This document shows positions 1 to 8,685 of a DNA stretch of 53,562 bases, piece by piece. Origin of the DNA: Cellvibrio mixtus subsp. mixtus J3-8 (GTDB taxonomy: Bacteria > Pseudomonadota > Gammaproteobacteria > Pseudomonadales > Cellvibrionaceae); assembly GCF_000766945.1 (NCBI RefSeq), contig NZ_KN266208.1, positions 535,615 through 589,176 on the forward strand, in the 5' to 3' direction. Both the position numbers and the translations under genes were made by a program. The notes below the pieces were generated by a model. That model was not told the origin of the DNA and searched no databases. It saw only the letters and a list, made by a program, of their open reading frames with translations. The first letter of the stretch is position 1; each line of letters starts with the position of its first letter.

Positions 1-111
1 ATTATGCCCCGCCGAAGCAATCACTTCCGCCGCCATTAATCCCGCCGGACCGCCGCCGATAATTACTACTGTTTTTGCAGGGGCAATATCAAAAATATCG
101 AGTTGATTCAC
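1..111 (-). CDS. NAD(P)/FAD-dependent flavoprotein oxidoreductase, N-terminal fragment
   Basis: Only the first 37 codons are in the window; the rest lies beyond position 1. Read on the minus strand from a GTG at 109-111, the protein begins with a short lead and then a dinucleotide-binding strand-turn-helix, VVIIGGGPAGLMAAE, the GxGxxG Rossmann fingerprint for the ADP part of FAD. The sequence continues with VIASAG, as in the HI0933/BaiN-like flavoproteins, but 37 residues cannot fix the subfamily. No ATG occurs in this frame just upstream, so GTG is the likely start; the ribosome binding site is weak. It points the same way as the esterase upstream but is separated from it by a long inverted repeat. 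Confidence 0.75.
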   Translation of the reverse strand, partial: MNQLDIFDIAPAKTVVIIGGGPAGLMAAEVIASAGHN

Positions 112-172
112 AATAAAAACGCCGATGAGAAAATTAATTCTGCATCGGCTTTCCTTTAGAACTACATAGGTA

Positions 173-286
173 GCGATTTGGGTTCCGGTGTATTTTCCAA
201 GACCGTGGGCCGCAGGGATGCGGACGGCGAGCCCCCACGGATGGGTTCACGGCGTGTATTGGAAAATACACCGGAACCCAAATCGC
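173..286. repeat. Long perfect inverted repeat, MITE-like or terminator-like element
   Basis: Positions 173-200 and 259-286 are perfect reverse complements over 28 bp, around a 58-nt centre. The centre holds a second, smaller hairpin (CCGTGGG at 203-209 with CCCACGG at 234-240). It lies between the end of the esterase gene and the start of the flavoprotein gene, both on the minus strand. The long arms and structured GC-rich centre suggest a dispersed palindromic element that could also stop or slow transcription. There is no T-run directly after either arm, so a classical intrinsic terminator is not clear. I see no second copy in this window. Confidence 0.8.
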
Positions 287-302
287 GGGGCTAATAGAAA
301 AA

Positions 303-2336
303 CTATTTCACACTGGCCTCAAACGGCGATGCAGGCAGACCCGCGCTATTATACAGATTTGCGCCTTCCGGGTTATCTGCCCATGCATAACGCACCCATT
401 TCGGCTCAGCAACTGATTCCGAGGAAACAATTACCTGGTCCTTCTTTACTTCCGCCTTCGCCCACACAAACCTTTTATCAGCGCCCGCAACAGCGATCTG
501 CTTTAATTCTCCGCCGCGCACATCCAGTCCCTTACCCACATCCGCAAAGCTCAATACCAATTTGCTGCCGTTGGCTTTCACTTTTTTCAGGCTGGGTCCG
601 GATGCCAGCAATGATCTTTTACCGTATGCGATTTTGCTTGCACCCAACGCCAAACGCTCACCGACAGTTTGCTTATCCAACGGATGAATATCATTCCATT
701 CACCCACATCAATAGCGACAGCCATAGCAGTATTTTTTAATTCCAATGTCTGGCGTTGCGCCTCACGCAATTGTGCCCATTTACTTTCTGCCGGCTGTGT
801 ATTTGCCGGCAGAAAATTCGCCAACTGCACAAACAAAAACGGGAAATCACCTTGCTTGAATTGCGCGCGCCAATCGCGAATTAAATCGGCAAATAAATAG
901 CGATATTCCGACGTGCTTGCCGCACAACTTTCATCAGCACACTGCCCCGCCGGTTGGCGATGAACCCCCTGCGCATCCGCCCGTTCCACATTGGATTCGC
1001 CCTGATACCAAATCACTCCTTTAATTTTTAACGGCAATGCCGGCGCTAGCTTCGCGTTAAACAATGACGAGGGCAAATAATGCAAGGTGGTGGTTGGTTG
1101 CATGGAACCGGCACGCGCGGCAATTTGATATTTCCATTCACCTCTCAGATCAATTGATTCATCACCAAAAATACCTTCGCCCAACAACAATGCGTAGCGT
1201 TTATCTTTCACAAAACCGGCATTCGCCGAATAACTGGTAATGCGAATGCTAATACTATTGGTGCCTGCCTTTAACACACCGGCTGGCACAGAATAAATGC
1301 GCGGAGGATATTGATAACCGGTTTGCCCCACCAATTGCCCATTTATGTACACCTGATCACCATCGACAATACAACCCAACCACAGCGTTGCTTTTTTCGC
1401 AGCCTGCGCTGCCGTCAACTCAATGGTTTTGCGAACCCATACCGCACCATTCGTAAAATCGCTGCCCTGTTCTTTTAAAAGTCCGGGCACCTGAACGCTT
1501 TTCCAGTCGGCAGTATTTAATTTTTCCTGCTGCCAATTATTTTTCAAACCGATATCCGCTGCACCCAAATCAGCAAACCATTTATCGCTATTAGCTTTAT
1601 CTTTTGCGATGGTTGCCTGCACATAAGCATCATCTTTAAATGGCTGTAATTTTTGCTGGTAGTGCGGATATTTATCCAGTACCGATTCACTCACCCAGGC
1701 TTCAGCGGGTGAGCCACCGACAGGGATAGTGATCAGGCCAATCGGCACATTATTTTCGGCATGAAGCTTTTGCATAAAGAAAAAACCAACTGCCGAAAAC
1801 GTGGCCATATTGTCCGGTGTTGCGGTTTTCCATTGACCTTGCGTGTAATCCTGCAGGGGACCGTTAAAGGCATAAGCAACAGGTACATTGAATTCGCGAA
1901 TGTTTGGTTGATTCGTAGATTCAATCAATCCCGGATATTTATATTTCACACGACTCAGCGGCAGCTCCATATTGGATTGCCCTGCAGCAATCCATAAATC
2001 GCCCAGCAAAATATTTTTCCGTGTCAGCCGGTTTTTGCCACTGACTTTTAACTCATGGGGACCACCGGCTTTAAATGCAGGAAAAGTCACCGACCAGCGC
2101 CCTGCATTAGCTACTGTCGATAACGCCTTCCCTGCGAAATTAACGGTAACCTGTTCACCGTCATCTGCCCATCCCCATACGGTCAAAGGTTTATCGCGTT
2201 GCAGGATGGCGCCATCACTTAACAGGCGCGGAAGTTGTACATCGGCAAAGGCTTGGGTGGCGGCCAGCGTGAATATGGCCAGGGCAGCAAATTTGGATAA
2301 TGTTGATTGCTTCATAATTGTAAAATTCATAGGCAT
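303..2336 (-). CDS. Sialate O-acetylesterase-like carbohydrate esterase (SASA/SGNH family), secreted
   Basis: A 677-residue exported esterase. A signal peptide (hydrophobic stretch about residues 15-31, ending ATQAFA) is followed by a beta-rich domain. The SGNH block I motif GQSNME is at 119-124 (nucleophile Ser121), GVIWYQGESN is near 440-449, and a DxxH-type site is NDIHP near 548-552. Residues about 265-375 look like a jelly-roll (glycoside hydrolase family 2 sugar-binding-like) insertion, as in sialate O-acetylesterases. Such enzymes remove acetyl groups from sialic acids or plant polysaccharides; in a Cellvibrio-like plant-wall degrader, deacetylation of hemicellulose or pectin side chains is plausible but is inference. 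Met8 (first base 2315) would put the signal peptide in a more usual position, but neither start has a strong ribosome binding site. The gene stands alone. Confidence 0.88.
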   Translation of the reverse strand: MPMNFTIMKQSTLSKFAALAIFTLAATQAFADVQLPRLLSDGAILQRDKPLTVWGWADDGEQVTVNFAGKALSTVANAGRWSVTFPAFKAGGPHELKVSGKNRLTRKNILLGDLWIAAGQSNMELPLSRVKYKYPGLIESTNQPNIREFNVPVAYAFNGPLQDYTQGQWKTATPDNMATFSAVGFFFMQKLHAENNVPIGLITIPVGGSPAEAWVSESVLDKYPHYQQKLQPFKDDAYVQATIAKDKANSDKWFADLGAADIGLKNNWQQEKLNTADWKSVQVPGLLKEQGSDFTNGAVWVRKTIELTAAQAAKKATLWLGCIVDGDQVYINGQLVGQTGYQYPPRIYSVPAGVLKAGTNSISIRITSYSANAGFVKDKRYALLLGEGIFGDESIDLRGEWKYQIAARAGSMQPTTTLHYLPSSLFNAKLAPALPLKIKGVIWYQGESNVERADAQGVHRQPAGQCADESCAASTSEYRYLFADLIRDWRAQFKQGDFPFLFVQLANFLPANTQPAESKWAQLREAQRQTLELKNTAMAVAIDVGEWNDIHPLDKQTVGERLALGASKIAYGKRSLLASGPSLKKVKANGSKLVLSFADVGKGLDVRGGELKQIAVAGADKRFVWAKAEVKKDQVIVSSESVAEPKWVRYAWADNPEGANLYNSAGLPASPFEASVK

Positions 2337-2448
2337 ATTTTCATTATTGGTTATAAGCAGTAGGGTGAGGCACTTGTATACCAGATAAAAGCATAAACCA
2401 AGTTTTACTGTTTGCGGCGACTTTTACAGAAATTGATTCGCCCAATAA

Positions 2449-2471
2449 AAAAGGCAGCCAAGCTGCCTTTT
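2449..2471 (-). terminator. Intrinsic terminator after the DUF3144 gene
   Basis: A 10-bp stem, AAAAGGCAGC paired with GCTGCCTTTT, with a 3-nt loop. On the minus strand it is followed by a run of six T. It lies 26 bp past the stop of the DUF3144 gene. Confidence 0.85.
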
Positions 2472-2496
2472 AAAAAAAAAATATGCCTCGAATGCG

Positions 2497-2817
2497 CTAC
2501 TCTGTAGCGTCGCGATTACCAATCAACGCCGTGTAATTCTCGCGGTAATCTTCCATATGTTCTTTTAAATGATCGCGAAAACGGCCCGTGAGGTAATTGG
2601 TGGTGCCTTCTACATCTTCCGCAAATTCACTTTTATCCAGTGAGGAATGGGCCACCACAAAAGCATTAAAACGTGCGGCCGCATTGAGTAAAGCGGCGGC
2701 CACAATACCGGGATCGGCTGCATCACACGCATCGTTCGCCTGGCTGATAAACGCTTCTACCTGCCCCCAGTAAATATCTTCATCATTCACCGTTGAACCA
2801 TCGTTTACATCGGACAT
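2497..2817 (-). CDS. DUF3144 family protein
   Basis: A 106-residue acidic cytoplasmic protein without signal peptide or membrane segment. The core, from about residue 15 (YWGQVEAFISQANDAC) through AAARFNAFVV to the end, matches my memory of the DUF3144 family, small proteins of proteobacteria with no known function. The frame is open 15 codons further upstream, but this Met is preceded by GAGG at a good distance, and the longer form would begin at the hairpin that ends the peptidase gene. The gene sits between two terminators and is probably transcribed alone. The family call comes from the ARFNAFV core; no function can be given. Confidence 0.75.
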   Translation of the reverse strand: MSDVNDGSTVNDEDIYWGQVEAFISQANDACDAADPGIVAAALLNAAARFNAFVVAHSSLDKSEFAEDVEGTTNYLTGRFRDHLKEHMEDYRENYTALIGNRDATE

Positions 2818-2859
2818 AGCAACCTCACTCATCATAGAATTTTGGCAAATTATAAATGG

Positions 2860-2895
2860 CAAAGCCCCCGCTGTCAGGCGACAACGGGGGCTTTG
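2860..2895. terminator. Intrinsic terminator after the M16 peptidase gene
   Basis: An 11-bp stem, CAAAGCCCCCG with CGGGGGCTTTG, around a 14-nt loop. It begins 12 bp past the stop of the peptidase gene. The T-tract is short, so termination strength is uncertain. Confidence 0.7.
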
Positions 2896-2907
2896 TTAAC
2901 ACCGTGT

Positions 2908-5766
2908 TTATTTTATCGGTGCAAATGGCTTGGTTTTGAAATTGGTACCACGTAATTGCAACAAGGCTTTGCCCGATTTTTCATTCAGCAATAAATTCTC
3001 GTAGATGCGAATTAAATCGGCCTTGGTTACCTTTTGCAAAGCGGCCAAATTGCGGTCTCGCGCATCAAATGCATATTTCCCCTGCCAGAACTCCTTTGTG
3101 TAACGCGATGCTTCTGCGTAGAAATCCGTAGGCTTTTCCAATACGTTGGCAATTAACGCTTGTTTTGCTTGCTCGATTTCTTTTTCGTCCGTGGATTTCA
3201 GCGTTGCCAGATAATCCTTACGGAATTTGTCCATCCGTGCCTTGATACCAGGCAAATCGGTATTGGAGCTTTGCACCAGCATTACAAAACCGGGAACATC
3301 ATCTACCGGATATTCAAAGCTGGTCACCACATAACCCAATTGCTCGTGGGTACGCAGCTGCATAAAAAACGCATTGCCAAACAACGCATTTAACACAGCG
3401 AGCTGCGCTTGCTCATCATCCGATTTTTTACTGCCAAACCAGGTTTGCAATACCGCGCTATCTGCCAATTCCACATCTTCTTTAAACTCGGTAACTTTTC
3501 CCGCCGCTGGAATAATGAAGGAATTTATTGCACGCGCTTCCGGCAAGCGTTTGCCCGGTAAAATCTGTGCAGCAGTTTCAGCGAAATGTTTTACCTGCGC
3601 CTCTGTGTAATTGCCCACGGCGAATAAACGCAACAGCGCATTTTTCTTCACCGCATCCTGATAAGCAAGCAAATCCGCTTTGGTAATTGAAGCCAGGGCC
3701 GCCAATTGCTCATCTTCGTTGTAACCATTTTTAGTGGTTACACGGCCAAGGTCGGCAAACAGTTGACGGAACACATGGTTCTTCTTGGCATTGAGAAGAT
3801 TTTTCTCCAGGCTATCTTTGGCTTCAGCAAACCACTGGTCAGTAATTGGCAGTGCCGCGAAATTTTTCAATAACTGGGTCAGTAACAACTCATGTTTAGT
3901 GGTATACCCGGTAATAAAAATTCCTTGCGAGTTAGTCACTGTGAGCTGTAAATCTACACCCAGGGAGGCACGCGCCGCACGGTCAATCAATGTCAGGTTT
4001 TGTTTGGCAAAGACATCATTTAACAATGACGCCAATACCGCCTGGCGTGGCGATGATTTAGCAAAATCTACGTTAATTTGCAGTGAAAGTTGGCCTTTAT
4101 CTTCACGATAAAACTCCGGGTGGACAAGATAGGCTTCAACACCAGCCTGGCTAATAACCTGGTGCGGCTTCAAGTAGGTATTTTCTACAATCGGCGCTTG
4201 TTTATCGGTAAACAAATCATTCAACGGTGGCAAATTAAATTTATAATTTGCTTTCAATGAGTTCCAGCGTTTGTATTCTTCAGCAGTGATATCGCGAATA
4301 GCGTATTTGCCATCAAAGAATGCAATTGGGGTATCCACTTTTTCATTGGGATTAACATACCAGACGCGCGCACGGTTTTCTTCCAGCTGCGACAACACTT
4401 GCTTGATCGCTTTCGCATCATAACGATCATAGACATATTCGGAATTCAGCAGGTTTTCCACGGGCAAATCAAACTGTGCCATGGTTAAAGCGATTGCTTG
4501 CTGCAATGGGTCCGGCTTGGGGGCGTTGGCAAAATCCTTACTGCGCATGGCTTGCAATTCGCGATAATAATTTTGGTCCAACCCTTTGGCTTTAATTAAA
4601 TCTACATACGCAAAAATCGCCGCAATAATTTCATCCTGCTTTTGCAAACCGGCATCGGTTAAGTCTGCCTGCACACGCAAAATTCCATCCGGGCCATAGG
4701 CCTCACTGTCAAAATAAGCCGTGAGTGTTTTCACCAGGCCTTGATTACGTAATTGCTCACCCAGCGTACCCGGTTCCTCGGAAGTCAGCAGGTTATGAAT
4801 AAATTCGTTGGGCTTTAATCGCCATTCCGCTTTATTGGATTTCACCGGAAAATCCACATACAAGGATTTCAAATCCTTAATGGGTTTGTAATGAATACTT
4901 TTACCCCATTCAGCTTTGGTCAAACCCGCCTCAGCGACGTCAGGGAGAGGGATATTTTTATTAGGAATACTGGAAAAATGCTTTTGTGCCAGTGCTTTTA
5001 ATTCAGGCAGGGATTGTTTACCTACCAACGTTAATTTCATGATGTTTGCAGAGTAATACGCATCATAAAATTTTCTCATTTCATCATTAAGCACAGAACC
5101 TGGCTTATCTTTTAACGTATCCAGATTACCGATATTAAATTTGGAACTGGGGTTAGCCGGATTAGCCGTATAACCTTGCAGCGCATAAAGGTTCCATGGG
5201 TCTTGGGCTTTTTGCAATGACCATTCATTATTTACCGCATTGCGCTCTTTATCGCTGTAATGTGGATCAAACGTTGGCTTTTTAAAGTAATCGCTAAATC
5301 TGTCCAAGGCATCGTCAAATTTACCGGCATTGATCTGAAATAAATAATTGGTTTTATCGTAAGCGGTAAACGCATTGGTCGAGCCGCCATTAGCCTGGGT
5401 ATATTTCATAAACCCATCAGGCTCGGGAAATTTTTCGGTGCCTAAAAACAACATATGTTCAAGATAATGAGCCAATCCTAATTGGTCCTTTGGATTATGT
5501 GCGCTACCCACACCTACTGCGAGTGATGCCGCCGAATTTTCCAGGCTGGGGTCAGACACCAGGACAACCTGCAAACCATTTGGCAGCAGCAATGCGCCAT
5601 ATTGGCGATCATCATTAGGGCTTTTAATAATAGTGACATCTTCAAGATTGCGAACAGCAGTTACGGTTGACGTCGACGCTGCAGTAGTCGTGGTTTCACA
5701 GCCAGTAAGTGCGACACCGCCCAGCAACAAAATACCGAGCGCCAGCGCTGAATAACGTTTGGACAT
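2908..5766 (-). CDS. M16 family (pitrilysin/insulinase-like) metallopeptidase, lipoprotein
   Basis: A 952-residue zinc peptidase. From the chosen Met the N-terminus is a lipoprotein signal (GGVALTGC, lipid-modified Cys at 23), so the enzyme is expected to be membrane anchored in the periplasm. The inverted zinc motif HxxEH is seen as HYLEH at 100-104, and the distal glutamate lies in ERNAVNNEW about 75 residues later. The full length fits the four-domain pitrilysin/insulysin type: two M16 domains, a middle domain, and an inactive C-terminal half. Such enzymes degrade short to medium peptides. The frame is open ten codons further up, but AAGGGA before this ATG and the lipobox position support the inner start. 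It has its own terminator and no obvious operon partner. Confidence 0.92.
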   Translation of the reverse strand: MSKRYSALALGILLLGGVALTGCETTTTAASTSTVTAVRNLEDVTIIKSPNDDRQYGALLLPNGLQVVLVSDPSLENSAASLAVGVGSAHNPKDQLGLAHYLEHMLFLGTEKFPEPDGFMKYTQANGGSTNAFTAYDKTNYLFQINAGKFDDALDRFSDYFKKPTFDPHYSDKERNAVNNEWSLQKAQDPWNLYALQGYTANPANPSSKFNIGNLDTLKDKPGSVLNDEMRKFYDAYYSANIMKLTLVGKQSLPELKALAQKHFSSIPNKNIPLPDVAEAGLTKAEWGKSIHYKPIKDLKSLYVDFPVKSNKAEWRLKPNEFIHNLLTSEEPGTLGEQLRNQGLVKTLTAYFDSEAYGPDGILRVQADLTDAGLQKQDEIIAAIFAYVDLIKAKGLDQNYYRELQAMRSKDFANAPKPDPLQQAIALTMAQFDLPVENLLNSEYVYDRYDAKAIKQVLSQLEENRARVWYVNPNEKVDTPIAFFDGKYAIRDITAEEYKRWNSLKANYKFNLPPLNDLFTDKQAPIVENTYLKPHQVISQAGVEAYLVHPEFYREDKGQLSLQINVDFAKSSPRQAVLASLLNDVFAKQNLTLIDRAARASLGVDLQLTVTNSQGIFITGYTTKHELLLTQLLKNFAALPITDQWFAEAKDSLEKNLLNAKKNHVFRQLFADLGRVTTKNGYNEDEQLAALASITKADLLAYQDAVKKNALLRLFAVGNYTEAQVKHFAETAAQILPGKRLPEARAINSFIIPAAGKVTEFKEDVELADSAVLQTWFGSKKSDDEQAQLAVLNALFGNAFFMQLRTHEQLGYVVTSFEYPVDDVPGFVMLVQSSNTDLPGIKARMDKFRKDYLATLKSTDEKEIEQAKQALIANVLEKPTDFYAEASRYTKEFWQGKYAFDARDRNLAALQKVTKADLIRIYENLLLNEKSGKALLQLRGTNFKTKPFAPIK

Positions 5767-5950
5767 AATAGATCCCTTGTGGAATTGGTCGGACATTCAA
5801 AGCAGGCAAAGCCTAACAGAGTTTGCGGTGGTACGCACTCACGTGCAAGTGCATATAGAGTAGTTGACGCAACGAGGGATTATGACTAATTAAAAAGAAT
5901 GGGGTTCCTTATCCAGGCCCGGATTATCGCTGTTATATTTTGTTGAATCT

Positions 5951-6757
5951 TTATTGCGATATCTTTTCAGGAGTTGGAAACTCAACACGGCTTACAGTAG
6001 AAGTAAAATGCCGCTGGGCTTGCATGGCTGCCCCCCAGGTTTCTTCCTTCACTTCGCGCCGGATTCCAATCAAGCGCGCACGTTCTTGCTGGTACGTCAT
6101 ATTCACCGTATTTTGAAACTGGAAACCAATAACCAGAAAGACTCGCCCTGAACCGGTTTCGGTAGATGCGCTGGCAAGCGGCGTGCCTTTATCATCAATC
6201 CACAACGTAAAACGGTGATGATATTTTTTTACATATTTGCGATATTTTTTATCAATTTTTTCCATCGGCAAGCTGAATGTCAGCGATCTGGCCGGCTTGC
6301 CATCATAGGTGTCTTCCTGTTCACCTAAAAAGGTGTAGCGCTCCAGCGCCAACTCTAATTGCGCGGCGGGATACATCAACTCCCGCCACTCCCAATAATC
6401 AAATTCCCCAACTGCATTCAGTGCTGAATTCCTAACATTTTCATCAGCGATTTTGGCCAGCTCTTCCTGATGCAATAAAGCGAGCACATCGGCCGGATAG
6501 GCAATATGCATCCCATGAGCCCCGTCTTCCAGGCGGACATTAATCAAGCCTTCCCGTTCAATTAATTCATCGTCTTCGCCGGTATGCCCAAAGAGTTTGA
6601 ATTGCACATCCATTCCAATAGGATTTGAAGCATGCATTTGTTTCAGGGTTTTACGTAAATCAGTCAAACCATCGGCCCGACTCCAGGGAGCCAGAACTGC
6701 AAGGCAACACACAATAAAAATATATTGGCGACTATGCAGGAAACCGTGCCTGATCAT
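5951..6757 (-). CDS. Exported protein of unknown function
   Basis: 268 residues, not recognised. An N-terminal hydrophobic segment (IFIVCCLAVLAPW, about 13-25) followed by SRA suggests a cleaved signal peptide and a periplasmic product. The rest is soluble and mixed alpha/beta, rich in charged residues, with a lysine- and tyrosine-rich patch (KKYRKYVKKYHHRF) and then LWIDDKGTPLASAS. That strand pattern resembles beta-sheet proteins of the LolA/outer-membrane-lipoprotein-sorting type, but the resemblance is too weak for a call. AGGA sits just before the ATG. It lies 95 bp downstream of the head-GIN gene on the same strand and may be co-transcribed with it and the DUF2884 gene. Confidence 0.7.
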   Translation of the reverse strand: MIRHGFLHSRQYIFIVCCLAVLAPWSRADGLTDLRKTLKQMHASNPIGMDVQFKLFGHTGEDDELIEREGLINVRLEDGAHGMHIAYPADVLALLHQEELAKIADENVRNSALNAVGEFDYWEWRELMYPAAQLELALERYTFLGEQEDTYDGKPARSLTFSLPMEKIDKKYRKYVKKYHHRFTLWIDDKGTPLASASTETGSGRVFLVIGFQFQNTVNMTYQQERARLIGIRREVKEETWGAAMQAQRHFTSTVSRVEFPTPEKISQ

Positions 6758-6852
6758 AAATATCCTATTGCGCAGAAAAAATGGGAATCCGTTAATACTA
6801 GACCCATTCTTACCGCAAAGATTCCCGCCGCTACCGGCAACCAGGAATGACG

Positions 6853-7632
6853 TTACTTACCGGAACGCGCATTGATATGGCTGGCGCCACTGGAATCGGT
6901 TTTTGCCTTGGGGTTGCCAAAATAATTCACACTGGATGCTCCGCTCGCTCCCGCCTCCAACTCATCAGTTACGGTTAATTCAATATGCGATGCACCACTT
7001 GCATCCACTTTTGCTATTTTCGCGGTAAGCGCTTTTGCGCGGAAGTTACTTGCACCACTCACATCCGCTTTCAATGATTGGGTGTTGCTTCCACCTTTAA
7101 CATCCACATTCGCAGCGCCCGACAGATCGTAATCTTGTGTTTGGCTATTAATACTGTTGATGCGCACATTGGAGGCGCCGGATAAATCCAGGCGGAAATT
7201 GGCGGCGTTCAGCACGGCAAAATCTGCATTGGCAGCACCGCTATTACTTACTTCCAATTTATCTTCCTGCAAGTCCCCTACTTTTGCATGGGCCGCGCCG
7301 GATAATTCCAGATATTCCAAATGCTTCACGCGCAATACAACGCGCACGCGCCCTTCTCCGTGGCCAAACCAATTAAAAAAATTGCTATCGCTTTTTATCC
7401 AAACACTAACGCGTTTTCCGGTCTGATCAACTTTAACGCGCTTCATCACTTCAGCATCGGCTTCCACACGCAAATACTCAGTCCCATCCTGGGTAATTTC
7501 AATGGTGGTATCGCCACCGGCAACAAACTCGGTGAAATCTTTTACCGGATAGGTTTTTGCTACAGTTTCCGCCAATGCGAAGGGAGCCAATAACGACAGC
7601 ACCAGTGTTGGTATGAATGTTTTGATCAACAT
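6853..7632 (-). CDS. Head-GIN domain (DUF2807) exported protein
   Basis: About 259 residues with a clear signal peptide (LVLSLLAPFALA). The mature part has the layout of the putative auto-transporter adhesin head-GIN domain: an edge strand (FTEFVAGGDTTIEIT), then repeated turns of the type SGAA/SGAS spaced roughly 18-22 residues apart (LELSGAAHAKV, LDLSGASNVRI, YDLSGAANVDV, ADVSGASNF, VDASGASHIEL). This pattern forms a right-handed beta-helix-like stack. The molecular role of the family is not settled. The inner Met was chosen because GGAG precedes it at 7 nt and it puts the signal peptide at the N-terminus. It follows the DUF2884 gene by 25 bp, so the two are probably one operon. Confidence 0.88.
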   Translation of the reverse strand: MLIKTFIPTLVLSLLAPFALAETVAKTYPVKDFTEFVAGGDTTIEITQDGTEYLRVEADAEVMKRVKVDQTGKRVSVWIKSDSNFFNWFGHGEGRVRVVLRVKHLEYLELSGAAHAKVGDLQEDKLEVSNSGAANADFAVLNAANFRLDLSGASNVRINSINSQTQDYDLSGAANVDVKGGSNTQSLKADVSGASNFRAKALTAKIAKVDASGASHIELTVTDELEAGASGASSVNYFGNPKAKTDSSGASHINARSGK

Positions 7633-7657
7633 AATTTTCTCCAAAAAAAATTCACAT

Positions 7658-8449
7658 TTAAATTTCAACGGCCGGTGTTTCAGCATCGGAAGTATTTATA
7701 CGAATCAGATCGAGCTCACGAATAGCCGGAATCTGGTTGCGCAGTTGGTCTTCAGTGACATTAATTGCGGAAGCGGCACGACATAAGCTGGCACCACGCG
7801 TTTCCAGTTCTGCCCCTACTGATTGGATTTTCGCATCCACCTCATTGCCAAATCGCTTCATGCGCGCCTCAAATGTCTCCGCATTGTCATCCGAACTGAA
7901 AATCTCCCTACCCGCTGCGAACAGGATTTCACCAATCGAATCTTTTACCGAAGTTTCAACAATACGTTCAATACGGGTTTCAAAATATTGCCCAAACAAT
8001 CCAGGCATTCCATCCTGCTCGCGTTTAAAGTCGATGGTTTCACTATCAAAATAGCGACGTACATCGCCTTTCAAGTGATTTAATTCACTGGCCAGCTGGG
8101 TTGAAATTTTATTGCTTTCACCTAAAAAGTTATCAATTGCGGTGGTGGTGCCAGCATTTGCCAAATCGATTACCACCAAAGCCATGCCACGAACTTCAGG
8201 TAACAAAGCGCGTATCTGCTGGTCATATTGCGCAATCAGACGCTGTTGGTCGCGATCAAGATCCAGTTGCTTGCCATCAACCATCAAATAACGATGGTCT
8301 TTAATTTGATAGACAGTCGTGCTGTTGTCATAAAATTCCAGAGCATCGGGCGAAATGCGCAAGCCGACGTCTATGTGCAGGTTGCAGTTCTCCCCTGCAA
8401 CCACTGAACTGGTCATCAATACCAATGCGAGCAAGAGTAGCGATTTCAT
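7658..8449 (-). CDS. DUF2884 (YggN-like) exported protein
   Basis: A 263-residue periplasmic protein. A signal peptide (LLLLALVLMTSSVVAG) is followed by CNLHIDVGLRISPDALEF, the start typical of the E. coli YggN/DUF2884 family. The middle is a long helical region with alternating charges (EARMKRFGNEVDAKIQ) that may be coiled coil. The function of the family is unknown. The Met used here is preceded by GGGAG at good spacing; the frame is open nine codons further up without a better site. It is the first of up to three exported-protein genes on the minus strand, and it diverges from tex across 236 bp. Confidence 0.83.
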   Translation of the reverse strand: MKSLLLLALVLMTSSVVAGENCNLHIDVGLRISPDALEFYDNSTTVYQIKDHRYLMVDGKQLDLDRDQQRLIAQYDQQIRALLPEVRGMALVVIDLANAGTTTAIDNFLGESNKISTQLASELNHLKGDVRRYFDSETIDFKREQDGMPGLFGQYFETRIERIVETSVKDSIGEILFAAGREIFSSDDNAETFEARMKRFGNEVDAKIQSVGAELETRGASLCRAASAINVTEDQLRNQIPAIRELDLIRINTSDAETPAVEI

Positions 8450-8685
8450 ACAAACTCCCTGGGTTATGCACAGCAACCATTGCTGCGATTACTGATGATT
8501 AAGATGCAGATCACCACCACATGGATTCACCAGGCGCAATTTTTTTAATGCTCATTTTTTATCCTTGCTTTTCAGTGGATTCCCTTTTGTCGTTCATAAA
8601 TAAGAGGCAAATTCAAGTCTGGCAGGGGCGAGGATTTTGGCGATAATGGAATCCTTTCGATTTCGCCGTAACATGAGTCCGATCT

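Noticed and set aside
188-715. Open frame of 175 codons on the plus strand
   Set aside because: It starts in the inverted repeat and runs antisense to the esterase; no ribosome binding site and an implausible composition.
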